Source: Phragmites australis (lineage: Eukaryota; Streptophyta; Magnoliopsida; Poales; Poaceae). Taken from it: a stretch of 64,000 nucleotides of DNA. Positions 10,745 through 22,152 of this stretch are shown piece after piece. The number at the start of each line of letters is the position of its first letter. Within the stretch, counting starts at the first letter, position 1. The notes under the pieces were generated by a model that did not search any database, was not told the origin of the DNA, and worked only from the letters and a program-made list of their open reading frames with translations. The stretch covers positions 15,035,501 to 15,099,500 of the forward strand of contig NC_084928.1 of the NCBI RefSeq assembly GCF_958298935.1, in the 5' to 3' direction. A program made the translations under genes and the position numbers.

Positions 10745-13700
10745 TGTAATAGCCCAAATGGCTTAAGCATGTCATTAAGTATCAACATCATTGGCATCAT
10801 GCTTAATTGTTTTGGTGATTTATGAGCATGCATTTTCAATTAAACAAATTATAAAAATCAATGTTAATTGATGCATTGTTAAGCAATTCACAATATTGCT
10901 ATACAACATAGGGCTGGAAATAATTTTTGAAATTAGTCCATGGCATGCAGGGAATATAAATGAATTTTCCCAAATTTTTTGGAATTATTTTGAAGGCATG
11001 AAAATTAACACAAGTTAGAAGAGCTATCATGTTTGAGGAATTTTAGTTTGAAATTGGCTCAGACATTATAGGTCAAACAAGTTTAAATGGGTTGCACATG
11101 AATTATAGAATCCAGCGAAATAGATCCTCAAATTTTAAGATGACTTTTCGACCACTAGATAAATTCGAGAAAACAAATGAGAAAATGGATGCACTAGTAC
11201 AAGCCAACACTAAAAATTAACTAGCTTTCTCATGTCTTGATGCCTAAACTCAGAACCATCTAGAGCACAACAGCATAGCAAGCATGCCACTGTCTTCCTT
11301 GACTTTAAGCTGGCCAGCTGCAGGCTATCTCTCTCTCTGATCCTTGTCACCGGCCAAAAGCAAATTGCTCTCCTCCTCTCGGTGGCTTCACCTGCAAGGC
11401 ATGCTCCACACAAGCATATACATGCACACAGCACACACTCGAGCAGGCAGCCATAGCAGCCACCCTCTCGCTCCCTGCTCTCTCCACTGCTTATTCTTCA
11501 CCGAGCGCAAACAGCAGAGCAGCAGCACGCCATGGTAAACCGAGCCCCACCCGCCGCTGAGCAGAGAAGCTGAGCCAAAGCCGTCCAGCTGCCCAGGAGC
11601 TCTGCTGCGCCGTCCTACATCACTTCACTGAGCTTCTTCATCATTTCCTCACCGGACCGAGCCACCTCGAGCTCACCTGCCACGGCGCCGACTGCCGGTT
11701 CTCCAACCTCATCGTTGATCTTGCTGCTGTGAGCCCTCCCTGGCCCGTCCAATCCCGTGGTGAGCTCCCCCTCGACCCCTTGAAACCTTTGCCCGCGCTT
11801 TTTTAGTTGGCCTGTTGCCGACGCGGCCGTCCGCGTAGGACCGAGCACCGCCGCGCCATGGCCCTCGCCGCTGATCGTATTCCAGTTGAGCCTGCAAGCT
11901 GAGCTATGCTCCGGCGAGTTCACGTCTGCCATGCCTCCTTTGCCGAACGGCGCCGCCATTCGCTGCCGGCGAAGGCAGCCGAGCCGACCGGCCGTGCGCC
12001 ATGGCCTCAAGGTCATGATTGACCTGAGTCAACTAGTCCAACCCCACTAGTCATGGCTGTTGCTAGCTGAGCGTGGGTACAAAAAGGATTTAGAGCATTT
12101 AATAATCCGGTTAATTCAAAAATCGCGAAATAGATTTGTTGTTCAGTTGATAAATCGGCTGAGACATTGTTTAATGTGTAGAAAAATAAATATTGCTCCA
12201 AAATTTGTGAAACCAATTTTGTTAGATTTTTATGATCATTATCTACATGTTAAAAATACTGGGAGCTATGAAATGTGTATTTAAACTGCATGGATTAATA
12301 AAATAGTTTTGAGCTTCATTAATCCATAATTAAATATTGGTAACTCCAAAATTGATGAAATCAATTTGGTAAATCTTATTAGTTGATTCTCTGCTCATTA
12401 AAAATAGTCACCCTCATGTTAGACATGATTAGATACCTATTTAGGGTTAAGCTTTGTGTTAAACTTAATTAATCCAGGAAAAAGGAGTAGATGCTTAACA
12501 TTAATATTAATTAAGAAATTTTTGAGGCATTAAAACTCATGTCATGATGCATTGCATCTCCACCTTGTCATGCACTGTGGAGCATCTGTCATTGCATGTC
12601 ATTCGTGCTCATCATTGCATGCGTTCTTCAGTAGTAAACGAAGGTCCAGAGCGTGACGCGAGTGTGATCGAAGGTGACACAGAGGCACACCACTTCTGTG
12701 AGTTCTGTTCGGGAACTATCAGGCAAACCCTAGAGTAGCAAGGCAAGCATCTAAGCATACTGCACCCTTTGTTCAAATTAAATGGAGTCTAAAATTGATA
12801 AATTATGCTTTATGTATGTTTGCATGTGCCGAGTCCAGTGTTGGGCTAATATGGGTAGAACCTATGTTGATGCATTATCTCTACCTTAACTTATTGATGA
12901 ATCCTTATCCTTGTAGCCTTGATGATATAGTTGGTGTCTAGCTTCAAGGTTTATTCGAAATTCTTAGCAATGCTCAGGTCCTCCGTAGAAGTCGAGCGAC
13001 GGTGTTGCCGTTGTTCGCGAGCTTAGGGCTTAATCATTGTTTACAGATACGAAGATAAGGTTGAGATAAATGGTTGAGATGTGAGATTGAGATGGGATGT
13101 GGGCGGTTTTAGGGGTATCTTCTGCCTAGGAGGAGTCCTCTGGGTAGTTCGGGAGAGGAACCCGGATGCCATAAACCGCTTGCATCGTTTAAGGCCGTCC
13201 ATTGGTACCGTTGGCTCTAGCACTCACCGTACTCACCACTTGCTGATCTAATGGTAAGGTAAGCCGATTATCTTATGCCGTGTTGACACTTGCCTTGCGG
13301 CTCTATGACGCGTAAGAGAAAAAGAAAAGGAGAAGCAAGGTGGCGGGGAGCCGGAGGTGTCCGGGACACGCTCGCGGTAACCCCGGTGCCATAGGGGCAT
13401 TGCAAGTGGGTGGTTCCGGGTATGAGAAAGGTTGACTCGAGTACCCCTTGTGTGTGCTTTCATGAGTAGCACAAGCCGAATGGTCCTCAAGTCGTGTGGG
13501 TAAAGTTGTATCCCCCTGCAGGGTGTAAGAACAATTCGAATTGCCACGCTCTCGGTCATGAGCATGCTATTGTTTCATTTGTATCGGTCGTAGAGTTTAC
13601 GAATGTGGGATAAGGTTATGGTATGATGGTTTTGGTTGGTGGTTTATCGATGAGGTACCATGGTTACTATACATACATGTTCAAGTTGTGGTCTACAGAG

Positions 13701-14317
13701 TAGACAGGTAGTTGTTCTTGGAGTTAAGTATAGCTGCTCACACATATGTGTCTAGGTTGCTTACCGCATATATTTTACTTAACTTTGTGGCCTACTCTTG
13801 CTAACAGCTCAATGCATAATCCTTAGAGTAGAGCTAAGTATATGTGCTCTATATGGATTAAGTCTTGCGAGTACCTTCGTACTCATGTCTGCGCTTTCAG
13901 GTTTTGCTGGTGAGGGTGATGCGTTGTTTGGTTACTTCGTGCCCGCCAATGCAGGTGGTGGGCAAGCGTAGTGCATCCTACTCTGGTGAGGCGTAGCTTT
14001 TGAGGTGGAGCCTGAGGGCATATGGTTCTACTCTCCTTTTGCTGTTGTTAAGGTTTCATTTTCTGTTGCGTAGTTTCCATTTGTGTAAACTGTTGCAAAT
14101 GGTTGCATGCTTAAGAACTTGTAATATAACTTTAATTACTCACTCTTTCTTGAGCTATGTTGTGATATGCATGTTGGAAAGGCATATGTTCCAATTTTGG
14201 GCATAAAACACGTGCCGGGACTACCGGAACGGTATTCTGGTTAATCACTGAGGTTGTGATTATAAATAATGATCCGCCTAATGATTAATTAGAATACTGT
14301 TTGGACAGTTCCTCACA
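10745..14317 (-). repeat. Solo LTR (3573 bp) of a Ty3/gypsy element, TSD TCACG
   Basis: Read on the minus strand it starts TGTGAGGAACTGTCC and ends GGGCTATTACA. It is flanked by perfect TCACG duplications (10740-10744 and 14318-14322), and the 880-bp array resumes after it in register. No internal retrotransposon domains are present, so it is a single LTR left by LTR-LTR recombination. The ends and size resemble Tekay/Del-type LTRs (inference). It contains a GC-rich block (about 11380-12010) flanked by AT-rich sequence. Small frames in that block (for example 11615-12016 minus) show no recognisable domain. A second copy lies at 46677-50348. Confidence 0.9.
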
Positions 14318-14322
14318 TCACG

Positions 14323-15800
14323 CCTTCGAAGTAATCCCTCGAGGGTACCGCAACTACATTATCAGGGAAGTCCCTTGATAACCGGCATCTACACACTATC
14401 GAGGCTACACAATACCTTCCATGAAACCTAGAAAGTCTTTCCTTCTAGGTGATCTAAGCATGCTACGCCCGCGGTGTGCAGGCATATCATGCAACGAGGA
14501 TTCCTTGCGACAGAATTCCTCATAGCACCGCATCTCCACAGCCGAGGACATTCCCCGGGGCGTGGCTTTGACACTACCGAGGCTATGCAATGCCTTCCAG
14601 GGCACCCTGGGCATAATCTGCCTTCCAGTTGACCTAGGCATGAGTGGCGCCCGCCGTGTGCGCGCCTCACTATCTACTGAGACTACGCAACACCTTCTAG
14701 GAAACCTAAGCAGTCTTGCCTTCTAGGTGACTTAGGCATGCTACGCCCGCGGTGTCTAGACTTGTTGTGCTCCCGAGGAGATGCCCGGGGTGCACCGCAA
14801 CACTGTCCACCAAGGATGTGCCCTGGCTCATGGCATTTATATGACCGAAGCTATGCAATACCTTCTAGGAAATCTAGGCTTGATGCCTTAGCGATGACCT
14901 AGGCATGCTACAACCGCGGTATATAAACATGTCGTGCAACGAGGATTCCTTCTGACAGCATTCCTCAGAGCACCGCATCCTCACATCAGGGCCATCCCCT
15001 GATATGAGGCGTCCACACACTATCGAGACTGCATAATACCTTCTAGGAAACCTAGGCAGTCTTGCCTTCTAGGTGACCTAGGCATGCTATGCCCACGGTG
15101 TGTAGGCTCCACTACCTACCAGGGCAAAGCCTACCCTCCGGGAAACCTTTTAAGGTGACCTTGGGTTTAGGCAAGTAATGCTTACTGGTGCGTGGCCTTG
15201 TCACGCCTTTGAAGAAATCCCTGGGGGGTGATGCAACTACATTACCAAGGAAGTCCCTTGATAACCATCATCTACACACTATCGAGGCTACATAATACCT
15301 TCCAGGAAAACTAGGCAGTCTTGCCTTCCAGGTGACCTATGCATGGTACGCTTGCGGTGTGTAGGCATGTCGTGCAACGAGGATTCCTTGCGACAGTATT
15401 CCTCAGAGCACCGCATCTCCGCAGCCGAGGACATCCCTCGGGGCATGGCTTCGACAGTACCTTGGCTATGCAATGCCTTCTAGCGCACCCTGGGCATAAT
15501 TTGCCTTCTAGGTAACCTAGGTATAAGCGGCACCCGCGGTGTGTGGGCTTCACTGTCTACCGAGACTACGCAATACGTTCCAGAAAATCTAGGCATTCTT
15601 GCCTTCCAGCTAACCTAGGCATGCTACGTCCATGGTACGTGGGCTTGTTACACTACCCGAAGATGTCCCACGGGTGGCGCCGCAACATGATCTATCAAGG
15701 AAATCCCTTGATACGTGGCAACTACACCTCCGAGACTGTACAATGCCTTCCAGGAAACCTGGGCAGACCCGCCCCCCAGGCGACCGAGGCACGATGTGTC
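14323..15800. repeat. Higher-order tandem array of about 880 bp, right part
   Basis: Continues the array cut at 10744. Landmarks recur at about 14758 and 15640, and after subtracting the solo LTR plus one TSD the spacing from 10296 is about 880 bp, in phase with the left part. Repeats become more diverged toward 15800, where similarity to the monomer fades. Confidence 0.9.
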
Positions 15801-16109
15801 TGGAGGAGTGTAGGGATTTTGCATGGTTATACTAGCTAAGTTTTGCAGTCTACTATTGACAATAAGAAGCTGATTGTAGTATGAAACATAGCTAGTTTAT
15901 ATAACTATTCATGTTAAATGAGGATGTAACTTAAGTTCTACTGCTTCTACCTAGTGGCTATATATTGCAAAAGACTTCTAGCAGTAAGGTTGGAGGCCTC
16001 CAACATACTCTAACCTTGCTGTATGAAAGATAAATCACTAGGTAAACTATCAATAGTTAATAGTGGGCATACCTTTGTAGGAATAAGGCCTCTATTGTGA
16101 GGCTTGGAG
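15801..16109. other. AT-rich spacer, nothing recognised
   Basis: Unique-looking sequence between the 880-bp array and two further 108-bp units. No frame, motif or terminal repeat could be supported. Confidence 0.5.
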
Positions 16110-16330
16110 GCCTCGAGCCTATGGCTAGGCCGGCAGAGATGGTGCTTGACCCCTTAGCCCTTAGCCGTTGCCTGGCTCTGGAGGTAATCCATCAGGAGCT
16201 TGGCAATGTCATGTTAGAGGCATAGCTGAAGGTTAGTCGGGGGAGGCGGTCCTTGACCGCCTCGGCCCTTAGCCGTTGCCCGGCTCCGGAGGTAATCCAT
16301 CCAGAGCCTAGCGACGGCATGTCCCCAACT
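16110..16330. repeat. Two more 108-bp units
   Basis: Anchors 'AGCCGTTGCC' at 16163 and 16271 are exactly 108 bp apart, and the unit sequence clearly matches the array at 7140-8030. The same minisatellite therefore brackets the 30-bp and 880-bp arrays, which ties the whole of 7140-16330 to one element family. Confidence 0.85.
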
Positions 16331-17207
16331 CAGTTCTCATTGCTGGATATAGTACCGTAGTAGGGTTGGCTCCTTCTGTGGCCAGGTATCCTGCTTGCCT
16401 TCCAAGGTATTCCTCCCGGAAAGTCATAAGTGTGCGGCAGTAGTTGGTGTTATGGCCGCGCCCTGGTCCATGCAGGAGCTCTAGGGGCACCAGAGCTTGG
16501 AGTTGTTGTTGGGGTTGCTACCAAAGGTGGTGTGTCCCAGAGCCTGTGGTTTCCCCCAGGTCTCCTTCCCCTTTGGTAGACCGTCAAGGCCATCTGGTGA
16601 ACCGGCTTTTGGAGCCAAAGTGCTTCTGACTATGCCTCCCTGGACGAGGTGGGCTTGGGGTCCCTTGCGTGTGGTTGGCAATACGAGGGCGGCGTTGGAG
16701 GCGCTGGTGGGGTCTACGCACCTCGAAGCCTTGCGTCTCCTTGGAACCCTCTTTCGCTTGAGGGGCCCAAGTAGGACACTAGATGGACAGGCTTTTCGAA
16801 GATGTTGGCTCGCCTGGGGTATCCCAGGTGTTGTCGAAAGGGATACTTTGGGACCAAGCCCAAGCGGGAACACTCCTGGGTTTGACTACGCAGAACCACT
16901 GTAAGGCGGCCTTCTTGGCTGTGGCTTCAGCTGCGTCGTCTCCTGAGGTGGCGAGGTCTTTGTCGTGCAGAGGCTGGAAGACCTATGCGCTGTTTGGGGT
17001 TCCTGTACCGACCCAAGGTTCTGGGTTGGCCAAAGTCAAAGGAACGCTGTCCCACACGGTAGTGGGGCTGGAGCATGCATACAGTGTGCATGGCTGAGAT
17101 AGCCATGCATATGGTTTCATGCTTGCAATGGTGGGTGTGGCAATTTTGGCTAGTACTTTGGTGGTTTTCCTGGTAGATTCCTACCTCTCTTAGCACTTCT
17201 TTGTTTG
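16320..17207 (-). pseudogene. gag: Decayed gag of Tat-like element C
   Basis: Lies directly downstream (minus strand) of an LTR and its primer-binding site, where gag is expected. No continuous frame; the minus strand has broken frames at 16927-17259, 16481-16873 and 16308-16490. The last contains HGPGRGHNTNYCRTL, resembling the C-terminal zinc-knuckle region of Tat-lineage gag (H-G-x-x-x-H-x-T-x-x-C), with the first Cys lost. The sequence then passes directly into 108-bp repeats, so protease and all later domains are missing. Assignment rests on position and this one motif. Confidence 0.45.
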
Positions 17208-17226
17208 ATCCCCACGGACAGCGCCA
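17208..17226 (-). promoter_or_regulatory. Primer-binding site of element C
   Basis: On the minus strand TGGCGCTGTCCGTGGGGAT starts one base after the LTR end. A TGGCG... site of this kind, complementary to a tRNA 3' end, is usual for Tat/Athila-type gypsy elements; I cannot name the tRNA with certainty. Confidence 0.6.
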
Positions 17227-17227
17227 C

Positions 17228-17750
17228 TGTTGGAGCAAGAGTTCATCTTGCTCCAGCAACTACGGCGAGAGTTTTTCTAAGGAGGAGACTCAAGCTTGGA
17301 GACGAAGTTTAAGAGGAAGGAACACCACGAATGTATTGATAGTAGGAAAAATGGATCGATCTGTGGGGAGTATCACAGCGTGACTTGGTGTTTTTTCACC
17401 TTTGTCTCTTTCTGTCATCTAGCCCAGGCGACCATGGCTCCTATTTATAGGGCCATGCGTAGCTTGGCATACAAGTTATCACAATGTACAAATATCTAGG
17501 ATTTGACTGAATTACTGGGCCTTATCCCGGATAACTACTTTCTATCCTACATAGGAGATAATATCTACCATAGTAACCATTGTAGTGCCTGCACCCTGAG
17601 GGGTGAGCCGGTCACCAATTGCGGCCCGGCACCACACTGTCAGGGGTGTCAGGATAGCCTCCATTACGCTAAGGTGTCAAAGAGGCTCTGGAGGGACCTG
17701 GATAATAATCTTCAACCATTATCCTCAAGCTGATTTATTTCCCCCCAACA
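17228..17750 (-). repeat. LTR (523 bp) of Tat-like element C
   Basis: On the minus strand it starts TGTTGGGGGG and ends GCTCCAACA. A TATA box (CTATAAATAGG on the minus strand, about 17441-17451) sits inside. It is followed on the minus strand by a primer-binding site, so it is the 5' LTR of a reverse-strand element. The candidate right TSD is CCGTT at 17751-17755. No matching 3' LTR is in the window; it should lie left of element A if still present. Confidence 0.65.
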
Positions 17751-18350
17751 CCGTTGAAGTTGGTTGGACTAGGTGTCAACCAGCTAGTAGATGGGAACTA
17801 CATGGGAACGGATAGCTTCCCCCATGGTTAACAACTCTTATTATTCAAACATGTCTTTTGATTAACTGATTTAAACTAAGTGTTACATCTTAATTCACAT
17901 TGCATATAAAATTAGTTTTACGCCCAAACTATAGCCCTATGGCTTTATCCTTGGTTACCTCCCTTGTGCATCTACTCAACCTCTTGAAGTAGTGTTAGGA
18001 CTTGTTAAGTACCTTCTGTACTCAGTCTTGTTGCTTTTAAATTGTTGAGATGGAGATCAACCTCGACCCAAATGAAGTTAAAGGGAAGAAGTCTAAGGTC
18101 GCATCTGCAACCAATTTGTCTGTGGCATTGGGTTGTTCCGCTTTGTGCTATTTTGTTCTGCTATAGACTCTTCTTCTTGGCTGGTATGCCGTGGATCCTA
18201 GTCCACGAGACCACTGCTCGCTATTTTCAAGTAATTATTTTATTCAAAGTATGTATTTGATATCATTTTGTTGAATTATGTGTGTATCAACTACTTGATC
18301 CAGGGACTAATACAGGAGGCACAGTGGAACCCGAGGTCGGGGCCCTTACA
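17751..18350 (+). repeat. Truncated LTR-like tail
   Basis: AT-rich sequence with a stretch (TTAAGTACCTTCTGTACTCA, near 18005) resembling sequence in the solo LTRs here (compare 13868-13886 and 49884-49903). It ends GGGGCCCTTACA at 18350, after which copia sequence begins abruptly. The start is cut by element C. It is best read as the end of a gypsy LTR inserted in the copia element; the lineage is uncertain. Confidence 0.4.
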
Positions 18351-19524
18351 CTTGGAGTGCATGACCTTTGCCAGGAGTAGTCACGCGCGGTCGAAGATGC
18401 ACAGCTCCCCATCTAGAATGATGATCTTGCACCTATTCTCATCGAGTTGGCCCAAGCTCGTGATGTTGCTACGCAACCAAGGTATCTAGTATACCTTGGT
18501 GAGCACTATGTACTCCTGATTTTTGCACTGGAACATGACGACCCCCTTCACTTTAATTTCCTCACGTGATCTGTCACCAAATCTCATTGAGTCTTTCATG
18601 GCTTCATCAAGCGACACCAACTTGGATTTATTGCCAATCATATGATTGCTGCCCCCCATGTCAAGGTACCAAGGGTCGTGACCGACATCGATTGGGATCA
18701 CCTTTGACTTGTTAAGGAAGACTTGCTGCTTCTCATCGTTAGCAACCGACATAAACTCACAATGTTCAACCATGAGAAGTGTAGGATGGTCCTCGTGTAC
18801 CGCGATGAAGTTGGCTGCTTCCTTGTGCTCTCGACAAGGTTGGCGATAGTTGTGCACCCAGTGCATGTGCCTATCACAGCTGCAGCACTAGTCACACGAC
18901 ATGTCGTGCACGCTGCTCTTGCCATCATGCCCCACATCATCGCCCTTCTTGTGTAGTTTCAGCTTCTCGCGCTGCTGAGTGGTGTGGCTTGATCTAGGAC
19001 CTCCAGATGATTCCTCGCCCGCCTGGCATTGCTTCTACGACAACTAACATTCTACTTTGGTCAGCAACAGCTTGACGCCAGTCACGGCCAAGTAAGCACA
19101 CCGTTGAGGTCAGGGTGCTTCTCTGCCACCTTGAGCCTCCCCGTCAGCTCCTCCACAAACAACATTTTGAGATCAAGAAGAATCATGATCGAAGGCATGA
19201 TCTGGGAGAACTTCGACACCACAACGCGGAGAAACATATTTACCACTTCCTCTTCTTGATAAGGATTCGAAGATTGTTGACAAGGTGAATGAGCCTCATC
19301 ACAAAATCATCAACTACCTTGCCGTCGTGGAAGGAGATGTGTACGAACTCCTTTCGTAGTCTCTTGACCTTGGCCTTGCGCATATGGTCCCCACCCATTT
19401 GCGAAGTCTTGATCGCATCCCTCACGGCCTTGGTGCTCTCCTTGTTGGTATGGGACCCTAGCACCTTCGGTGGGGCAGCCTAGAGGATGGCCTCAAGCAC
19501 CATGCAGTCCTTCGAGTAGTCCAC
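18351..19524 (-). pseudogene. gag-PR: Ty1/copia gag and protease fragment (main part)
   Basis: Minus-strand sequence reads, in order: a copia gag (UBN2-like) segment (19464-19240, with REFVHISFHDGKVVDDFVMRL-type text trimmed here to KVVDDFVMRL and VNNL), a zinc-knuckle-to-protease region (18866-18486, HWVHNYRQP then WYLDMGGSNHMIG), and the start of the GAG-pre-integrase domain down to 18351 (ITSLGQLDE, LLLAKVMHSK). The protease site reads D-M-G-G-S-N-H, so the usual D-[ST]-G is changed and the enzyme would be inactive. Stops and shifts break the frame. Integrase and RT are absent, as the element is cut by the LTR tail at 18350. The upstream part of this gag continues at 40852 after element B. 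Confidence 0.8.
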
Positions 19525-22136
19525 TGTCACTGGTTTTAACGAACAAAACCAAGTGCGGCTTATGCGTGCCTAGGAAGTTCAACACACATAAGGACATCAC
19601 AGGTGAATTAACAAAAAAATACTTTAACTTACAACAGTTTAACTCTTACATTAAAGACTTCACCTAAACAACTCTAAAAGCTAAAACAATAGCAACTAAA
19701 TGATGGCAGCGGGACAAAAGCATCGGTGCCTATGCACCTCACAGGCACCAACCGAAAGACACTCTCCTAGTTCACCATATCGTCGTCTTGAAAATCTTGA
19801 AAGTCCTTCACTTAGTAGCATATGAATTGTGGGAGATAGCAAGGGTGAGCACATGGAGTACTCAGCAAGTGTGGGAAAAACAATGATATACAGGCTTACA
19901 ACAAGAATAGGATAACACTTGGTATATTTGTATAAGTGCGAGTAAAGAAAATGGTAATGTAATTCAAAAGTATTAAGCAGTTGTTAGGTGAATATACCCT
20001 AACAACCCGATAACAAACCATCCCATAAACCATAACCAACTAGTGCCCCTGTATTATACCGTAACCAACTAATCAAGTGAGGATCCAAGTCTCTCATAAT
20101 CGAGGGCACGACTGCTATAACAGTTTTACACTCTGTAGAGGTTGTCCAACTTTTAGCCACGAGTTGTGATATCCATGTTGTCGTGTTAGCTAGACACTTA
20201 ACACACGCCAGTGGTGTGCCGCCAGGAGATCACTGTGAAGCATTGTCCATCAATTAGGTCCTGGTACCCCAACGAATGCTAGCTAGGTGTCTAATTGATA
20301 TGCTAAGCCTTACCCATTTCAGCCTCATGTTTGAACGGTATTTCTTGGGTTGACGCTCCTCGAACCGGTCCTTATATGTGACACTTGGGGAAAGACTACC
20401 CAACAAGGAAATAAGCAACAAAACCTAACACCTTTTCTTGGAATGTATCCACAAGTCCACCACATGAACCACCATTATCAAACCAATAAGGAAAATAACC
20501 AACAAATTTCATAGAACGTATCCACAAGCCCACCACATGAACCACCATTATCAAACCAACTCCTTGCCCAAGTCCTAGGGTTCCATGTTACTAACAAGTT
20601 CATCATCACCATTGCATATATCCACTAAACATGTATATGACACTTCCTAACATCCCAAAAGCATAGCTAAGCAAATCTACCCAAGAGACACATATCAACT
20701 ACCCCTTAGGCTTCAAGGAATGTAAAGGAAGAACTAGGTAAACCCTAGCATATGTGACTAGCCATCAAATTGATAGACATTGCATGTAATTTTTTTAAAA
20801 CAAAACATGTAAAATATATGTTCAAGATGATCAAGGACACTTGCCTTCTCCTTGGTGTTGCCTAGTGTACTCTAGCTCTGGGTCTTGATGTTCCTCAAAT
20901 TGATCCGGGCATTATCAACTAATCGCACAATTACTGGCAAAGAACACAAACAAAAATACTAAGAGCATAGCACAAAACAAAAGAATAACAAGACAAAACC
21001 TATCTAGAAAGAAAGAGCACTGAAAAACGAATCTAACGGCGTAACAATCGCTTAAAATGGACCTACTGTGAAAAAGATATGGTAAAAACAAGATTAGGGA
21101 TTATTTTATAAAAGAAAAGGAATAGATTGTAATTAATAGAAAGTTTTAGGGACTTTTTCTAAAAATAGAGGGACCTATTTGTAATTTTGAAAAAGTTTAG
21201 GGACTAAAGTGTAAAAAGATAGGGCTCTTTTTGTAAAAATAGAGAAGTTCAAGGCTTTCTTGCAAAATTACCAACTTCCTGGAATTATCAGAGTTATTTT
21301 TGTATTAGAAAACACCTTTTTAATGCGTGGACGCTGAGTAGATGCCAGACTAGGTGACACGTGGGCTCGATGCTAATGTGGCGGCTGATTTGGCAAGCTG
21401 ACATGGCAGGTGAGGCTGACTAGATTAAGACAAACATGTGATAGTCGGGATTGACTGGCAAAAGGGCATCTCAGCCACACGGTTTAGATCTAATGGCTAA
21501 GGAAGAAGGGGGCAGCTAGAGGGGATCGACACGGTGGAGCCGAGGTCGGCACAACAGTGACCTCGCCGAGGAAAGGGGAAAAGGTCGTCACCGACTTTGG
21601 TTGACGACGGTGAGTGGCGGAGAAGCAAGGGGAGGGAACGGAGAACCCGTTTGGCGATTTACCTTGGGTGGCGCAGGACAGGAAATCGGTAGGCGATGAT
21701 GGAGGTGGCGATGGCTTCGGGTTGTCGTCGAGGTGTGGTCTCAGGCAACCGGGGGGGGGGGGGGGGAAGGCGAGGGTAGGGTGTGTTTGGGAGGCGCTGG
21801 TGAAGCTTCGAAATGGCTTGGTGGTAGCAAAGCAGCGTAGAGGCAGCGAATCGACGAGCTCCGACCGAGGCGTCAATGGCGACTAGGGTTTCGCGTGATT
21901 CGGCGAATTAGGGCATGGGAAGCTGGGATCTCGGCTGAATCGAGTCAAGGGACATGCTTGGTTGTTTATATAGGCGGCGGCCTGAGGTCTTCGTGGCACG
22001 CACACCAAATATAACCTATGTCCATTTGGATTTTAATTTTATAAATTAGAATTTTAACTTGGATAATTATTTCAAACTTCAAAATGAATGCTAGAAAATT
22101 TTAGAAATTTGGAAATTTGAAAATTAGGGTGCTACA
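19525..22136 (-). repeat. 3' LTR of element B
   Basis: On the minus strand starts TGTAGCACCC and ends GTGACA. Clearly the partner of 37848-40851 over most of its length, but about 0.4 kb between the LTR start and the TATA box is missing (compare about 40309-40717). TATA box TATATAAA on the minus strand at 21965-21972. A run of 16 G (21751-21766) is present where the 5' LTR has five. Confidence 0.85.
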
Positions 22137-22152
22137 AACCTACCCCCCTTGG
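22137..22152 (-). promoter_or_regulatory. Polypurine tract of element B
   Basis: The minus-strand sequence AAGGGGGGTAGGTT lies directly before the TGTAGCACCC start of the 3' LTR, the usual plus-strand primer position. Confidence 0.8.

Noticed and set aside
11615..12016. 133-codon minus-strand frame in a solo LTR
   Set aside because: GC-rich block without recognisable domain; the corresponding block of the second LTR copy does not encode a similar protein.
17501..17815. Small frames next to a 'TTTATAGG' motif suggesting a host gene
   Set aside because: They lie inside the LTR of element C and just beyond it; the TATA motif is on the minus strand.
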